From positions 22,207-71,776 of the forward strand of contig DIXT01000023.1 in the NCBI GenBank assembly GCA_002436085.1: a DNA stretch of 49,570 bases. The letters are read 5' to 3'. Shown here one piece after another: positions 8,254 through 16,968 of the stretch (position 1 is the first letter of the stretch; each line of letters begins with the position of its first letter). A program made the translations under genes and the position numbers. The DNA comes from Anaerolineaceae bacterium UBA6073 (GTDB taxonomy: Bacteria; Chloroflexota; Anaerolineae; Anaerolineales; Anaerolineaceae). The notes under the pieces are model-generated. The model was not told the DNA's origin, made no database searches, and saw nothing but the letters and a program-made list of their open reading frames with translations.

Positions 8254-9216
8254 TCAAGCCCCAAGCAGCCCGGCGTAAGGCTCAGCAAAGAGCGCGGGCG
8301 TGCCGCCAGTGTGCCAGAAGAGCACCGTCTCGTCCCTGCGGAAAAAACCCGTCCGGATCAAGTCAACCAAGCCGGCCGCTGCCCTGCCCGTGTAAACCGG
8401 GTCCAACAGGATGCCGTCAGCGCGCGCAAAACTGCGGATTGCCTCTATCTCGGTCGGCTGGAGTACCCCATAGCCTGCCGCGCAGTAGCTGTCATTCACC
8501 AAAATCTCTTCCGGCGCTACAGAAAGCTTTTCAGCGTTTAGCGCGGCGGCTTCTTCCACCAGCGCGGCGACGCGTTGCTGCAGGGTTTGCGCGGGTTCGT
8601 CTACGCTGATGCCCAAAATCCTGCCGGGAAAGCCCGTCTGCTTGCCGCCCAAGACCAGTCCGGCCTGCGTTCCGCCAGAAGAGCTGGCAAACACAATCCA
8701 ATCCGGTTTGCATTTTTGTTCGGCCAGCTCGCGCATCGCCTGGGCGTATCCCTGCGCGCCCAGCGCGTTCGAGCCGCCGTAAGGGATGAGGTAAGGCGCC
8801 TTTCCTTCCGCCTGCGCATGCTGAAATTCCTCTTGCAGCGCCGCGTCGCGCCGGGTTTTGGGCACGAAGACGAGCTGCGCGCCGCTGAGCGCGTCCAACA
8901 GCAAGTTACCCTGACGCGTGCCCGGGTCGTCCCCCGTTAATACCAGCAGGCAGCCAAGCCCAAGCCGGGCCGCGGCAGCCGCTACCTGGCGGCAGTGGTT
9001 GGACTGCGGCGCACCGGTGCTAATCAGCATACGCGCGCCCTTATCAAGCGCATCGGCGGCCAGAAATTCGAGTTTGCGCGTCTTATTGCCGCCCATACCC
9101 AGCCCCGTCAGGTCGTCGCGCTTGATGAACAGCTGCGGTCCCCCCAGCAAGCGGGTGAGACCCGGTAAGTTTTCGATGGGGGTGGGCAGGTGAGCCAGGC
9201 TAATCCGTTTAATCAT
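8254..9216 (-). CDS. D-cysteine desulfhydrase / ACC deaminase-like PLP enzyme
   Basis: A 320-residue fold-type II pyridoxal-phosphate enzyme. Relatives convert D-cysteine to pyruvate, sulfide and ammonia, or deaminate 1-aminocyclopropane-1-carboxylate. The PLP lysine sits in GMGGNKTRKLEF (about residues 41-52). The substrate-contact segment STGAPQSNHCRQVA and the phosphate-binding FASSSGGTQAGL are present, and LFWHTGGTPALF closes the C-terminus. Sequence alone does not separate the two activities; D-cysteine desulfhydrase is favoured. Its ATG overlaps the upstream FemAB stop (ATGA), so it is translationally coupled to the envelope operon. RidA at the head of the cluster could clear the imine intermediate such an enzyme releases. 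Confidence 0.87.
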   Translation of the reverse strand: MIKRISLAHLPTPIENLPGLTRLLGGPQLFIKRDDLTGLGMGGNKTRKLEFLAADALDKGARMLISTGAPQSNHCRQVAAAAARLGLGCLLVLTGDDPGTRQGNLLLDALSGAQLVFVPKTRRDAALQEEFQHAQAEGKAPYLIPYGGSNALGAQGYAQAMRELAEQKCKPDWIVFASSSGGTQAGLVLGGKQTGFPGRILGISVDEPAQTLQQRVAALVEEAAALNAEKLSVAPEEILVNDSYCAAGYGVLQPTEIEAIRSFARADGILLDPVYTGRAAAGLVDLIRTGFFRRDETVLFWHTGGTPALFAEPYAGLLGA

Positions 9217-10325
9217 AGTGAGACCTTTTTCCGGTTCTGGGCTTTCCCGCGCGCGCGCAGCAGGTCCAGGAGCCGGTGTAAAGCCCGGGTGTAGAGCCGG
9301 TAGAGCCAGGGGCGACTGGTGTAGTCCCAGGCGCCCAGGTGGCGCAGCGTGAGTCCGTTAAAGCCTTCCTTAAAGCGGTAGACGCCCCACAGCGAATCGC
9401 TTTCGTCAAATACGTCCGGCGCGCCCCACATATCGTAGGCACGGCAGCCCAGCGCCTTGGACATGCGGATGGCTTCCCACTGCAGCAGGTAGTTGGGCAT
9501 CAGTTCGCGCGCCAGTTCCAAGGACATGCCAAACATGTAGCGGCTGACCCCGGCAAAGTGGAACAGTATCAGGCCGGCCACTGCCTGCCCATCCACCTCG
9601 GCGATGAGCGGCACCGCCATGCCAGCGCGTATAAAGTCTCCCCACAGCTTCAGGTAATAAGCCTCGTGGCGGATGACAAAATCGTCCCGTACGGCGGTGG
9701 CGGCATACATCGCGTACAGCGAAGGCAGGTCGCATTCCTGCCCCGCGTGCACGCGCACGCCTTTGCGTTCCGCCAGTCGGATGTTGTAGCGGGTCTTCTG
9801 CTTCATTGCGGCCAGGATTTCATCCTCACCGCGCGTAAGGTCTATCATGACGGTATTGCGAAATTGAATCTGGTCATCGGAAAATACCCAGCCGCGCCGC
9901 TCCAGGTTCTGCTGAAAAGCCTGCCCGGCTGGGTTTTCTAAAGCGTCGGCAGTGCCGGGCACCCCTCTGCCAAGCTCCAGGTCCGGGTCAATCTTGATGA
10001 ACGCGGCCCGCCGCTGTGCAGCCAGGGTTTGCAGGTCGTTCAAAACGCGCGCCGCAAGCCCCTGGTTCTGCCAATCGAGCACCGGACCCTTGGGGCAGTA
10101 CAGCACTTCCAGACGCAGCCCGGGCAGCCCCAGGCTGACCTGACGGCTGAGAACCAGCGCGGCGGCTTGAACTACCCCGTCTTCTTCCCAAACGTAATGC
10201 AGCGGCCTCCAGCCGTTCTGAATTTTGTTCTGCCCCCACTCATAGGTCTGCAGCAGATGCGGCGCAGGGAGCTTCAGCAGAATATTGTTCCAATCCCGCG
10301 CGGAGTTCAGCTCAAGAAGCCGCAT
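9213..10325 (-). CDS. FemAB-family peptidoglycan bridge aminoacyltransferase (second copy)
   Basis: A 370-residue FemA/FemX-type protein with two GNAT-like lobes. Family members move an amino acid from aminoacyl-tRNA to the stem peptide of lipid II on the inner face of the membrane. The most telling segment, AAMKQKTRYNIRLAERKGV (about residues 160-178), is shared almost exactly with the upstream copy, as is the C-terminal WGAPDVFDESDSLWGVYRFKEGF region. The LMPNYLLQWEAIR stretch is also common to both. It overlaps the upstream gene by 14 bp and the downstream PLP enzyme by 4 bp. The amino acid transferred cannot be read from sequence. Confidence 0.9.
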   Translation of the reverse strand: MRLLELNSARDWNNILLKLPAPHLLQTYEWGQNKIQNGWRPLHYVWEEDGVVQAAALVLSRQVSLGLPGLRLEVLYCPKGPVLDWQNQGLAARVLNDLQTLAAQRRAAFIKIDPDLELGRGVPGTADALENPAGQAFQQNLERRGWVFSDDQIQFRNTVMIDLTRGEDEILAAMKQKTRYNIRLAERKGVRVHAGQECDLPSLYAMYAATAVRDDFVIRHEAYYLKLWGDFIRAGMAVPLIAEVDGQAVAGLILFHFAGVSRYMFGMSLELARELMPNYLLQWEAIRMSKALGCRAYDMWGAPDVFDESDSLWGVYRFKEGFNGLTLRHLGAWDYTSRPWLYRLYTRALHRLLDLLRARGKAQNRKKVSL

Positions 10326-11325
10326 CCAGACCTGCCTGTTTTTGCGCGCGGTAAATTTGATACGCTTTGTAGATTAGCAGGCGGTAGACTTTGATGAAAG
10401 CCGGCGCGGAACACGCCACTACCCCGCCGAAACCGCGCTTAAAGCGGTATACTCCCCACAAGCCGTCCGAGCGGCTGGTAAAATCCCTCTCCAGCACTTC
10501 TTCGTCCTCATCCGGGATGCCCCACAGGTCGTAGCTTGCCGCGCCGCGCGCCTTGGCCCAACGCATGGCTTCCCACTGCAGCAGATAGGTGGGCATCAGG
10601 TTGCGGCTCTCATCATCTGAAGCGCCGTAAAAATACCAGGACCTCTCCCGGTGTAGAAACACCATCAGGTATGCCAGCGGCTGATTATCCAGGTGGGCTT
10701 CCAGAAGCGCGCACTTGCCGCGCGGTTCAAACACCTGAAATACATGCTGATAATACAAAAAATCATGCAGAGCGAAGCCGTCGCGCTTGGCAGTGGTCTG
10801 CATCATGCGGTAAAAGCCGCGCAAATCACTGCTTTGGCGAACCTGCACGCCTTTCTTTTCCGCCAGGCGGATGTTGTAGCGGGTCTTTTGCTTCATTGCC
10901 GCCAGCAGTTCTTCCTCAGTACGTTCAAGGTTAACCAGGATGGTACGGCGCGGCTGAATGGTATGCTCCTCCCGCTTAAAATCCGCGAAGACTCCCTGTA
11001 AGAGTTCTGCAGGCAGCGGCTCCGTCAAATCCGGCTCCACCTGAAGGAACACTGCCTTGCGTGCTCTGCAGAGGCGCTCAATGTGCGGTATAAGCTCTTC
11101 CCAATTTTCGCCGACCGGCCCTTTAGGCAGATAAGCAATGCTCAGACCCAATGGAAGGGAGCGGAACAGAATTTGCGCGCAGGCATTCGCCGAGCGGACC
11201 CGCGCCGAAGACCAGCCGAAAGGCGCCTTAAATTCAGCCCATCCCGCCGTTTGCAGCAGATGTGCCTGTGGAAAGCTCTCCAACAGCTCATCCCATTCAG
11301 CATCTTCCAAATACGCGCGGCGCAT
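10312..11325 (-). CDS. FemAB-family peptidoglycan bridge aminoacyltransferase (first copy)
   Basis: A 337-residue paralogue of the next gene. It contains LAAMKQKTRYNIRLAEKKGV near residue 145 and LMPTYLLQWEAMRWAKARG and SDGLWGVYRFKRGFGG towards the C-terminus. Two FemAB ligases in a row usually add successive residues of an interpeptide bridge, as FemA and FemB do in staphylococci; that is the working inference here. The start lies 7 bp after the polyprenyl-phosphate sugar transferase stop, and the end overlaps the next copy. Both copies are full length, so neither is a fragment of the other. Confidence 0.9.
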   Translation of the reverse strand: MRRAYLEDAEWDELLESFPQAHLLQTAGWAEFKAPFGWSSARVRSANACAQILFRSLPLGLSIAYLPKGPVGENWEELIPHIERLCRARKAVFLQVEPDLTEPLPAELLQGVFADFKREEHTIQPRRTILVNLERTEEELLAAMKQKTRYNIRLAEKKGVQVRQSSDLRGFYRMMQTTAKRDGFALHDFLYYQHVFQVFEPRGKCALLEAHLDNQPLAYLMVFLHRERSWYFYGASDDESRNLMPTYLLQWEAMRWAKARGAASYDLWGIPDEDEEVLERDFTSRSDGLWGVYRFKRGFGGVVACSAPAFIKVYRLLIYKAYQIYRAQKQAGLDAAS

Positions 11326-11331
11326 CAGGTT

Positions 11332-12750
11332 CTACCGCCCCTTAAACCCAAGCACCGAACCAAATGTGCGCAGGATAATGGTGATATCCATCAGGAGATT
11401 GGCGTGCTCAATGTAATACAGGTCGTATTCCAGTTTTACAGCAGTCTCCTGAATCGTCTCGGCGTACCGCTGGTGGATTTGTGCCCATCCGGTAATGCCA
11501 GGCTTCACCAGCATCCTGGCGCGGTAAAAGGGCACATTCTGCTGAAATACTGCCACCAGCTCGCCGCGTTCAGATCTGGGACCGACCCAACTCATCTCGC
11601 CTTTCATCACATTAATCACCTGCGGAAGCTCATCCAGATGAACCTTGCGCAGAAATTTTCCCAGGCGCGTGATGCGCGGGTCGTTGTAGGCGGTAACCAT
11701 CGCTTCTTTTTCCATGTCCGCCTTGTTCTTCATTGTGCGGAATTTGTAAATACGGTACGGCGCGCCGCCGCGCCCAAGCCGTTCCTGGCTGTAGATGATC
11801 GGTCTGCCCGAATCAATCAGGATCAAAACTGCGATAATCGGGAACAGCCCGATGAAAAAAATTAATGCAATCAGCGTAAGGATCAGGTCCAGCAAACGCT
11901 TCAGCAAGCGGTAAATTCCGCCCAAGGGTGCCTGGTCCACAAAGGAGCGTACCACCCACTCCGAATCCAGCAGTTCAATCGGTACACGGCCCAACAATTC
12001 TTCGTAAACTTGCGCCATAGTGGAAATCTGCAGGCCTTTTTCCTGCGCTGTCAGCAGGTTCTGGAACATGCCGTGGTTCATCTGCCCCGAAATTGCCAAA
12101 ATCAAATCCGTGACACCCAATTCCTTGGCCAATGTCAGCAATTGGGAATGGTCGCCCAAAATTTTATAACCGCGGATTTCCGCGCCCAGTTTCTCAGGGT
12201 CATCATCAATCAGACCCAGCAGGCTGTAAGGCGGCTGTGCCTGGTCGGCAAGAATATTTACAAGCGTACTGCCTGCCTTCCCGGCGCCAATCACCAGGAG
12301 CCGGCGGGATTTGGTTGCTGCGGAAAATATCCTGACATAAATCAAACGCCATATCAGGGTGAGAATCGAGACGAAAATGATGAAGTACGCCACGCCGCGC
12401 CGGGGCAGCGTCTGCGGAGGCATCGCAAAGTACACAATCAGGTAAAAGATGGAAGCCACGATAATTGCCAGCCCGATGGCTTTCAGGGTGAGCTTGAGGC
12501 TGCCAGCCTTGTTCAGGTCGTAGTTATCCACCATTAAGGCAATCCAGATGACGGGCAGAAAATAGAACCAGGCGTCCGGGCGCGTGCGCAGGAACTCCAT
12601 TGAAAAGTTCATCCAGGCGTCGCCGGTGGACCACAAATACAGCGCGATGAACAGCGCCAGCACAGCCGCGGCAATATCGCCCAGGATCAGAATAAACCTG
12701 TGCTCCGAAGGCTGCAAACGCAAGCGGGGTGTGATGTTTTTTTCTTGCAT
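11332..12750 (-). CDS. Undecaprenyl-phosphate sugar phosphotransferase (WbaP/CpsE type)
   Basis: A 472-residue polyprenyl glycosylphosphotransferase that starts exopolysaccharide or wall-glycan synthesis by placing a sugar phosphate on undecaprenyl phosphate. About four N-terminal membrane segments (residues 20-130) precede a nucleotide-binding-like region (LLVIGAGKAGSTLV, about 148-161). After a further membrane helix (about 280-305) comes the catalytic domain, with YKFRTMKNKAD, LRKVHLDELPQVINVMKGEMS, VGPRSER and VKPGITGWAQI. Length and order match the family. It lies between the glycosyltransferase and the FemAB pair with short gaps, pointing to a joint envelope role. Confidence 0.93.
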   Translation of the reverse strand: MQEKNITPRLRLQPSEHRFILILGDIAAAVLALFIALYLWSTGDAWMNFSMEFLRTRPDAWFYFLPVIWIALMVDNYDLNKAGSLKLTLKAIGLAIIVASIFYLIVYFAMPPQTLPRRGVAYFIIFVSILTLIWRLIYVRIFSAATKSRRLLVIGAGKAGSTLVNILADQAQPPYSLLGLIDDDPEKLGAEIRGYKILGDHSQLLTLAKELGVTDLILAISGQMNHGMFQNLLTAQEKGLQISTMAQVYEELLGRVPIELLDSEWVVRSFVDQAPLGGIYRLLKRLLDLILTLIALIFFIGLFPIIAVLILIDSGRPIIYSQERLGRGGAPYRIYKFRTMKNKADMEKEAMVTAYNDPRITRLGKFLRKVHLDELPQVINVMKGEMSWVGPRSERGELVAVFQQNVPFYRARMLVKPGITGWAQIHQRYAETIQETAVKLEYDLYYIEHANLLMDITIILRTFGSVLGFKGR

Positions 12751-12768
12751 CTTTACAAGCTCCTGCAG

Positions 12769-13764
12769 TTAACGGGCATTTTTGGACACCAGTCCCACCA
12801 ACAGACCGGCTCCCCAAAAAGTATGCATGCTGGCAGCTGCCAGCGGGAAACCGACAGACAGCGCGGGGTCTTTTTTATGTGCTGCAAGTTGAATGCCCGC
12901 GGCGATCAGGACTGCCAGGTAGAGCAAGGCAGCGCCCAGAAAGACGAATAGAGCGGGCTGCCAGTAGAAACCAAGCACCAATAGCAGCGCCATCCCAAGT
13001 ACAAACAGCGGCGGGAGCGCCTGCCTGAGGCGCAGGGAACCTGGATAACGCTTCAACATCTGCGCCTTCCAATAGCCATAACGCCAATACTGGTTGGCAA
13101 GCTCCTTCAGGTTGCGGCGGGCAAAGTACACACAGCGTATCTGCGGGTCCAGCCAGATTTTGCCGCCCGCCTGGCGCACGCGCGTGTTGAACTCGTAGTC
13201 TTCGTTCGTGAGCAGGGTTTCGTCATACAAACCCACCCGCTGCACTAATTCGCGTTTGAAGGCGCCAAATGGCACAGTATCCACGTACCCAGCCTGCTTG
13301 CCGTAGCGGTACTGTGCGTCTCCTACTGCCAGCGGGTGCGCGGCAGCCGCGGCAATAGCGCGCGCAATCCAGGTATTCTCCTGCGGCTGAATATCCCATA
13401 CGCCGCCGACCACATCCGCGATACCCTGCGTTAGAGCGGCGTAACAGCGCTCGATATATTCCTCGTGCGGCACGGAGTGCGCGTCCAAGCGCAGCAGCAG
13501 CTCGCCCTCCGCGGCGCGGATGCCGGCATTGACCGCTGCCGGGATGTTGCGCTTGGGGTTGTCCGTCACGCGCAGGCGTAAATCCGGGTGGGAAGTTTGA
13601 AAGTCCGCGATGACCGCGCGTGTGCCATCCGTGGACATCCCGTCCGCGATGATGACCTCCATCCCCTCGTGCGGAAAGCTTTGTTTCATGAGCGCTTCCA
13701 ACAGCAAGCGGATAGTGCGCTCTTCGTTGCGGCAGGGGATAATGACTGAGACTTTTGGCGGCAT
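12769..13764 (-). CDS. Family 2 glycosyltransferase, membrane-anchored (ExoA-like)
   Basis: A 331-residue GT-A glycosyltransferase. The N-terminal domain shows VSVIIPCRNEERTI (residues 5-18), the nucleotide-sugar segment IIADGMSTDGT, and RLDAHSVPHEEY, where the DxH replaces DxD. NEDYEFNTRVRQAGGKIW carries the acceptor-side ED. Two or three hydrophobic helices at the C-terminus (about 245-330) would hold it at the membrane. It resembles succinoglycan-type ExoA enzymes and probably extends the lipid-linked sugar made by the next gene, 18 bp downstream. The sugar is unknown. Confidence 0.9.
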   Translation of the reverse strand: MPPKVSVIIPCRNEERTIRLLLEALMKQSFPHEGMEVIIADGMSTDGTRAVIADFQTSHPDLRLRVTDNPKRNIPAAVNAGIRAAEGELLLRLDAHSVPHEEYIERCYAALTQGIADVVGGVWDIQPQENTWIARAIAAAAAHPLAVGDAQYRYGKQAGYVDTVPFGAFKRELVQRVGLYDETLLTNEDYEFNTRVRQAGGKIWLDPQIRCVYFARRNLKELANQYWRYGYWKAQMLKRYPGSLRLRQALPPLFVLGMALLLVLGFYWQPALFVFLGAALLYLAVLIAAGIQLAAHKKDPALSVGFPLAAASMHTFWGAGLLVGLVSKNAR

Positions 13765-13803
13765 CGCTGGCGATTCGTTCGTGGCGTAGAAAGCAGAGCC
13801 CGC

Positions 13804-14208
13804 TTAGAGATCCTGAGGAGCGGCGGCAATGGCTTCAATTTCCACCAGTCCGCCTTTGGGCAAGGCTGCCACCTGGATGGCGGAACGGGCTGGATAATCC
13901 CGGGTGAAGAATTCAGCATAGACAGCATTAACAAGCGCGAAATCAGCTATATCCTTTAAGAAGACGGTGGTCTTGACCACCGAGCTCAAGTCAGTCCCGG
14001 CAGCTTCCAGCACCGCGCTGAGGTTGCGCAGCGCCTGGCGCGCCTGGGCTTCCACGCCTTCCAAAAGGTTTTCGCTGGCGGGGTCAATGCCAAGCTGCCC
14101 GGAAACAAACACGAAACCCCGGCAGGCGATAGCGGCAGAATATGGACCAATCGGCTTAGGAGCGCGCTCAGCGGTCACGACCTGTTTGGACGCCTGGGTT
14201 AAATTCAT
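13804..14208 (-). CDS. ridA: RidA family 2-iminobutanoate/2-iminopropanoate deaminase
   Basis: A 134-residue YjgF/YER057c/UK114 protein of typical length. The family hydrolyses reactive enamine and imine products of PLP-dependent lyases to keto acids. PIGPYSAAI (about residues 19-27), FVSGQLGIDP, and the terminal signature with arginine in PARSAIQVAALPKGGLVEIEA are present. GAGGT lies ahead of the ATG. It heads the minus-strand run that ends with the D-cysteine desulfhydrase-like enzyme, a plausible source of its substrate. Confidence 0.93.
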   Translation of the reverse strand: MNLTQASKQVVTAERAPKPIGPYSAAIACRGFVFVSGQLGIDPASENLLEGVEAQARQALRNLSAVLEAAGTDLSSVVKTTVFLKDIADFALVNAVYAEFFTRDYPARSAIQVAALPKGGLVEIEAIAAAPQDL

Positions 14209-14299
14209 CTTTTTACCTCTTTCATGCTTGTGTTAGTGGTGACCTATTATAACATCCGCTTTCGGAGCTGCCGTTCTGTGCCGCTCCGGGGCTGTCGGC

Positions 14300-14617
14300 T
14301 CAGGGCTGCCATTCTCCAATGTCTTTCCAGCAGTGGTCCAGGTGTTCCGCCATCACATCTTTCAACTTGCGGCGGATGGTCGTGCGGACCGCCATCATCA
14401 GGTCCAAGCCGCCAATCGCGTGCAGTTTACGCCCGATTTCCCTGGCCTGGTGGTGATGGCACTGCTGGTCAAAAGGTCCACCGGGGACAACAGAAAGGAA
14501 GTCATCCTGCTTGCCGATGATGATGAGTTTTTTAATCAGGCCCTGCACTTCCTGTTTTTGGTCCGCCGGCAAATTACGGATGGCTTCTTCACCAAATAGG
14601 ATATCAATCAGACTCAT
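14300..14617 (-). CDS. Conserved small protein of unknown function
   Basis: A 105-residue protein I do not recognise. The predicted content is mostly helical and charged, with a striking QQCHHHQAREIGRKLHAIGG segment (about residues 54-73) that could bind a metal or heme. The start at 14617 (MSLIDILFG) was chosen because GGAG sits 6 nt upstream; an in-frame ATG 12 nt earlier has no such site. It stands alone, divergent from greA. The opposite-strand ORF over the same bases lacks a start signal and is treated as a shadow. Confidence 0.65.
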   Translation of the reverse strand: MSLIDILFGEEAIRNLPADQKQEVQGLIKKLIIIGKQDDFLSVVPGGPFDQQCHHHQAREIGRKLHAIGGLDLMMAVRTTIRRKLKDVMAEHLDHCWKDIGEWQP

Positions 14618-14722
14618 AGCACGCTCCAATTCTGCTTATATTGTAGATTATATCCGAGATACTCTGACGTCCCATAGCGACACCGGCGCAGCATCCATCT
14701 GCGTTGCTGTCTAGAGCCGACA

Positions 14723-14750
14723 TTGTGTATTCCTTGCCTTATGGTACAAT
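14723..14750 (+). promoter_or_regulatory. Candidate promoter of greA
   Basis: TTGTGT, a 16-bp spacer, then TACAAT. It would give a leader of about 75 nt before the greA ribosome-binding site. Confidence 0.55.
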
Positions 14751-14832
14751 TTACACGCGCTTTCAGAAAGTTCTGCTTTCAAAGCGTAATTTGGTTTTAC
14801 TATTGTTTACGGTTTTCAAAAAAGGAATTAAG

Positions 14833-15297
14833 ATGCCAATATCGTATTTGACACGCGAGGGATTTGAAAAATTGCAGACGGAACTGGACGAGCTCCGCAA
14901 TGTCCGCCGGAAAGAAATCGCCCTTCGGCTGCAGGAGGCTATGGAAGACGGCGAGCTGATTGAAAACGCCGAATACGAAGACGCAAAAAATGAACAGGCC
15001 TTTGTTGAGGGGCGGATCAAGGACCTGGATCTGCTGCTGGCGACCGCGCGTATCATTGACGAAGGCGAAAATGAACAGGGACTCATCCAGGTTGGCACCA
15101 CAGTCACCATCCAGGAAGATGGAAACGAACCAGAAACCTACATGATTGTTGGTCCGGCGGAAGCCAACCCCCTATTGGGCAGGATTTCAAACGAATCCCC
15201 GATCGGTCGGGCTCTGATCAACCACAAGGTTGGCGAATCAGTCCAGGTCGAGGCCCCTGGTGGGGTGTATACGGTAGTCATCATCAAGACCAGCTGA
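14833..15297 (+). CDS. greA: Transcription elongation factor GreA
   Basis: A 154-residue GreA. It enters the RNA polymerase secondary channel and stimulates cleavage of backtracked transcripts. The N-terminal coiled coil runs about residues 1-75, with the acidic tip DGELIENAEYEDAKNEQ that carries the catalytic acidic pair. The FKBP-like C-terminal domain ends with the expected ISNESPIGRALINHKVGE. The start at 14833 is chosen because AAGGAATTAAG precedes it; an ATG-less extension upstream has no family similarity. A strong terminator separates it from lysS. Confidence 0.95.
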   Translation: MPISYLTREGFEKLQTELDELRNVRRKEIALRLQEAMEDGELIENAEYEDAKNEQAFVEGRIKDLDLLLATARIIDEGENEQGLIQVGTTVTIQEDGNEPETYMIVGPAEANPLLGRISNESPIGRALINHKVGESVQVEAPGGVYTVVIIKTS

Positions 15298-15310
15298 ATG
15301 AGAGAAACTT

Positions 15311-15346
15311 ATATACCCCACCAGCAAACTGGTGGGGTATATTTTA
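15311..15346 (+). terminator. Intrinsic terminator between greA and lysS
   Basis: A 14-bp perfect stem ATATACCCCACCAG with loop CAAA, followed by TTTTAAT. It also rules out the upstream lysS start at 15332, which would lie inside the stem. Confidence 0.9.
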
Positions 15347-15364
15347 ATACGAAGGATTAATCCT

Positions 15365-16891
15365 ATGTTGCAAGATAACTTCTCAGAACTTGAAAATATC
15401 CGCCTTGAAAAAATGCTGCGCTTACGCGCGGAAGGCGTCGAACCCTACCCAACCACTACCAGGCGGAACGCCTCCACCGCCGCGGCCGTGCGAGCTTTTG
15501 AGTCGGCGGAGACCGCTGGCAGCACCGAGGAAATCAAGGTGGTCCTGGCCGGCCGGCTGCGCGCCATCCGCAACATGGGTAAGCTCAGCTTCGCCCACAT
15601 TGAAGACCGCGAAGGTAAAGTGCAGCTGCTCTTCCGCGTGGATGAGATTGGCGAAGAGCTCCTGCAAGGCTTCGCACGCGACTTTGACCTGGGTGATTTC
15701 ATCGAAGCCGAGGGCATGATGTTCCGCACCCGGCGCGGCGAAGTAACCTTGCTGGTCAAATCCTTCCGGATGCTTGCCAAAGCCCTGCTGCAGCTCCCCG
15801 CTGACAAAGACGAAGTGGTGGACGGCAAAACTGTGCGCCATGCCACCCTGACCGACCCTGAAACCCGCTTCCGGCAGCGCTACGTGGACCTGGCGGTCAA
15901 CCCCGAAGTGCGCGAGGTTTTCCGCGTCCGCACAGCCGCGGTCAGTGCCTTGCGCAAATTCCTGGATGAGCTCGGCTTTCTGGAAGTCGAAACCCCCATT
16001 TTGCAGCCGATTTACGGCGGCGCGGCAGCCCGCCCCTTCGTCACGCACCATAACGAACTGGACCAGGAACTCTTCCTGCGCATCAGCTTTGAACTGTACC
16101 TCAAACGCTTGCTCGTGGGCGGCCTGGAGCGCGTCTACGAAATCGGGCGCGACTTCCGCAATGAGGGCTTCTCGTATAAGCACAACACCGAATTCACCCA
16201 GCTCGAGTTCTATATGGCTTACGCGGACTACCGCGACATCATGGAAATCACCGAACAGATGATATCCAGCGTTGCACAGCAAGTATTGGGAACCCAAATC
16301 ATTCATTTTGACGGGCACGAAATCAACCTGACCCCGCCCTGGAAGCGCCTGGAAATTCGTCAAGGCTTGTTGGACGAAACCGGCATAGATATCTCGGAAT
16401 ATAAGACTGCCGCGGAACTGAGCGCCGTCCTGCGTGAAAAAGGCATTCAGCACAACCCGAACGCCCCGCGCGGGAAAATAATTGGCGATATGATGGAGCA
16501 GTTCCTCGAGCCTATCCTCATCCAGCCCACCTTCCTCTACGACTACCCGCGCGATATTTCGCCTCTGGCCAAGAACAAGCCCGGCGACCCGCAAACAGTG
16601 GAGCGCTTTGAAGGTTTTGTGGCCGGCATGGAGCTCTGCAATGCATTTACCGAGCTCAACGACCCGCTGGAACAGGAAAAACGTTTCCTGGAGCTTGGGC
16701 GTGCCTACGCTGAAGGCGACGAAGAGCGCCACCCCATGGATGAAGACTATCTGCGGGCGCTGGCTTATGGTATGCCCCCCACGGGCGGCTTTGGGATGGG
16801 CATCGACCGCTTTGTCATGCTGCTGACCGGGCAGCACAACATCCGCGAAGTGATACTCTTTCCGCCCACGCGCGACATTCCGCAGGCTTAA
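15365..16891 (+). CDS. lysS: Lysyl-tRNA synthetase, class II
   Basis: A 508-residue LysRS that charges tRNA-Lys. The N-terminal OB-fold anticodon-binding domain spans about residues 50-160 (VVLAGRLRAIRNMGKLSF). The class II core has motif 2 in YEIGRDFRNEGFSYKHNTEFTQLE and motif 3 in GGFGMGIDRFVMLLTG. Start 15365 (MLQDNFSELENIRLEKM) follows AAGGATTAA and matches the usual family N-terminus. The length is normal, and no tRNA or lysine riboswitch precedes it. Confidence 0.96.
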   Translation: MLQDNFSELENIRLEKMLRLRAEGVEPYPTTTRRNASTAAAVRAFESAETAGSTEEIKVVLAGRLRAIRNMGKLSFAHIEDREGKVQLLFRVDEIGEELLQGFARDFDLGDFIEAEGMMFRTRRGEVTLLVKSFRMLAKALLQLPADKDEVVDGKTVRHATLTDPETRFRQRYVDLAVNPEVREVFRVRTAAVSALRKFLDELGFLEVETPILQPIYGGAAARPFVTHHNELDQELFLRISFELYLKRLLVGGLERVYEIGRDFRNEGFSYKHNTEFTQLEFYMAYADYRDIMEITEQMISSVAQQVLGTQIIHFDGHEINLTPPWKRLEIRQGLLDETGIDISEYKTAAELSAVLREKGIQHNPNAPRGKIIGDMMEQFLEPILIQPTFLYDYPRDISPLAKNKPGDPQTVERFEGFVAGMELCNAFTELNDPLEQEKRFLELGRAYAEGDEERHPMDEDYLRALAYGMPPTGGFGMGIDRFVMLLTGQHNIREVILFPPTRDIPQA

Positions 16892-16968
16892 TCGCCTGAA
16901 AATCATGTAGAATCATATTTAGGCAGGCTGGCGCCGCAAACTGGCGCAAGTCTTGCATCCTGGTAACT

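Noticed and set aside
9213..11325. The two FemAB genes as one frameshifted gene
   Set aside because: Each has the full set of FemAB motifs and a normal length; they are tandem paralogues.
14333..14599. Plus-strand ORF opposite the small conserved protein
   Set aside because: It has no ribosome-binding site, while the minus-strand frame has a good one and a more protein-like composition.
15422..16906. Minus-strand ORF of 494 codons over lysS
   Set aside because: It is antisense to a complete lysyl-tRNA synthetase and has no ribosome site or motifs.
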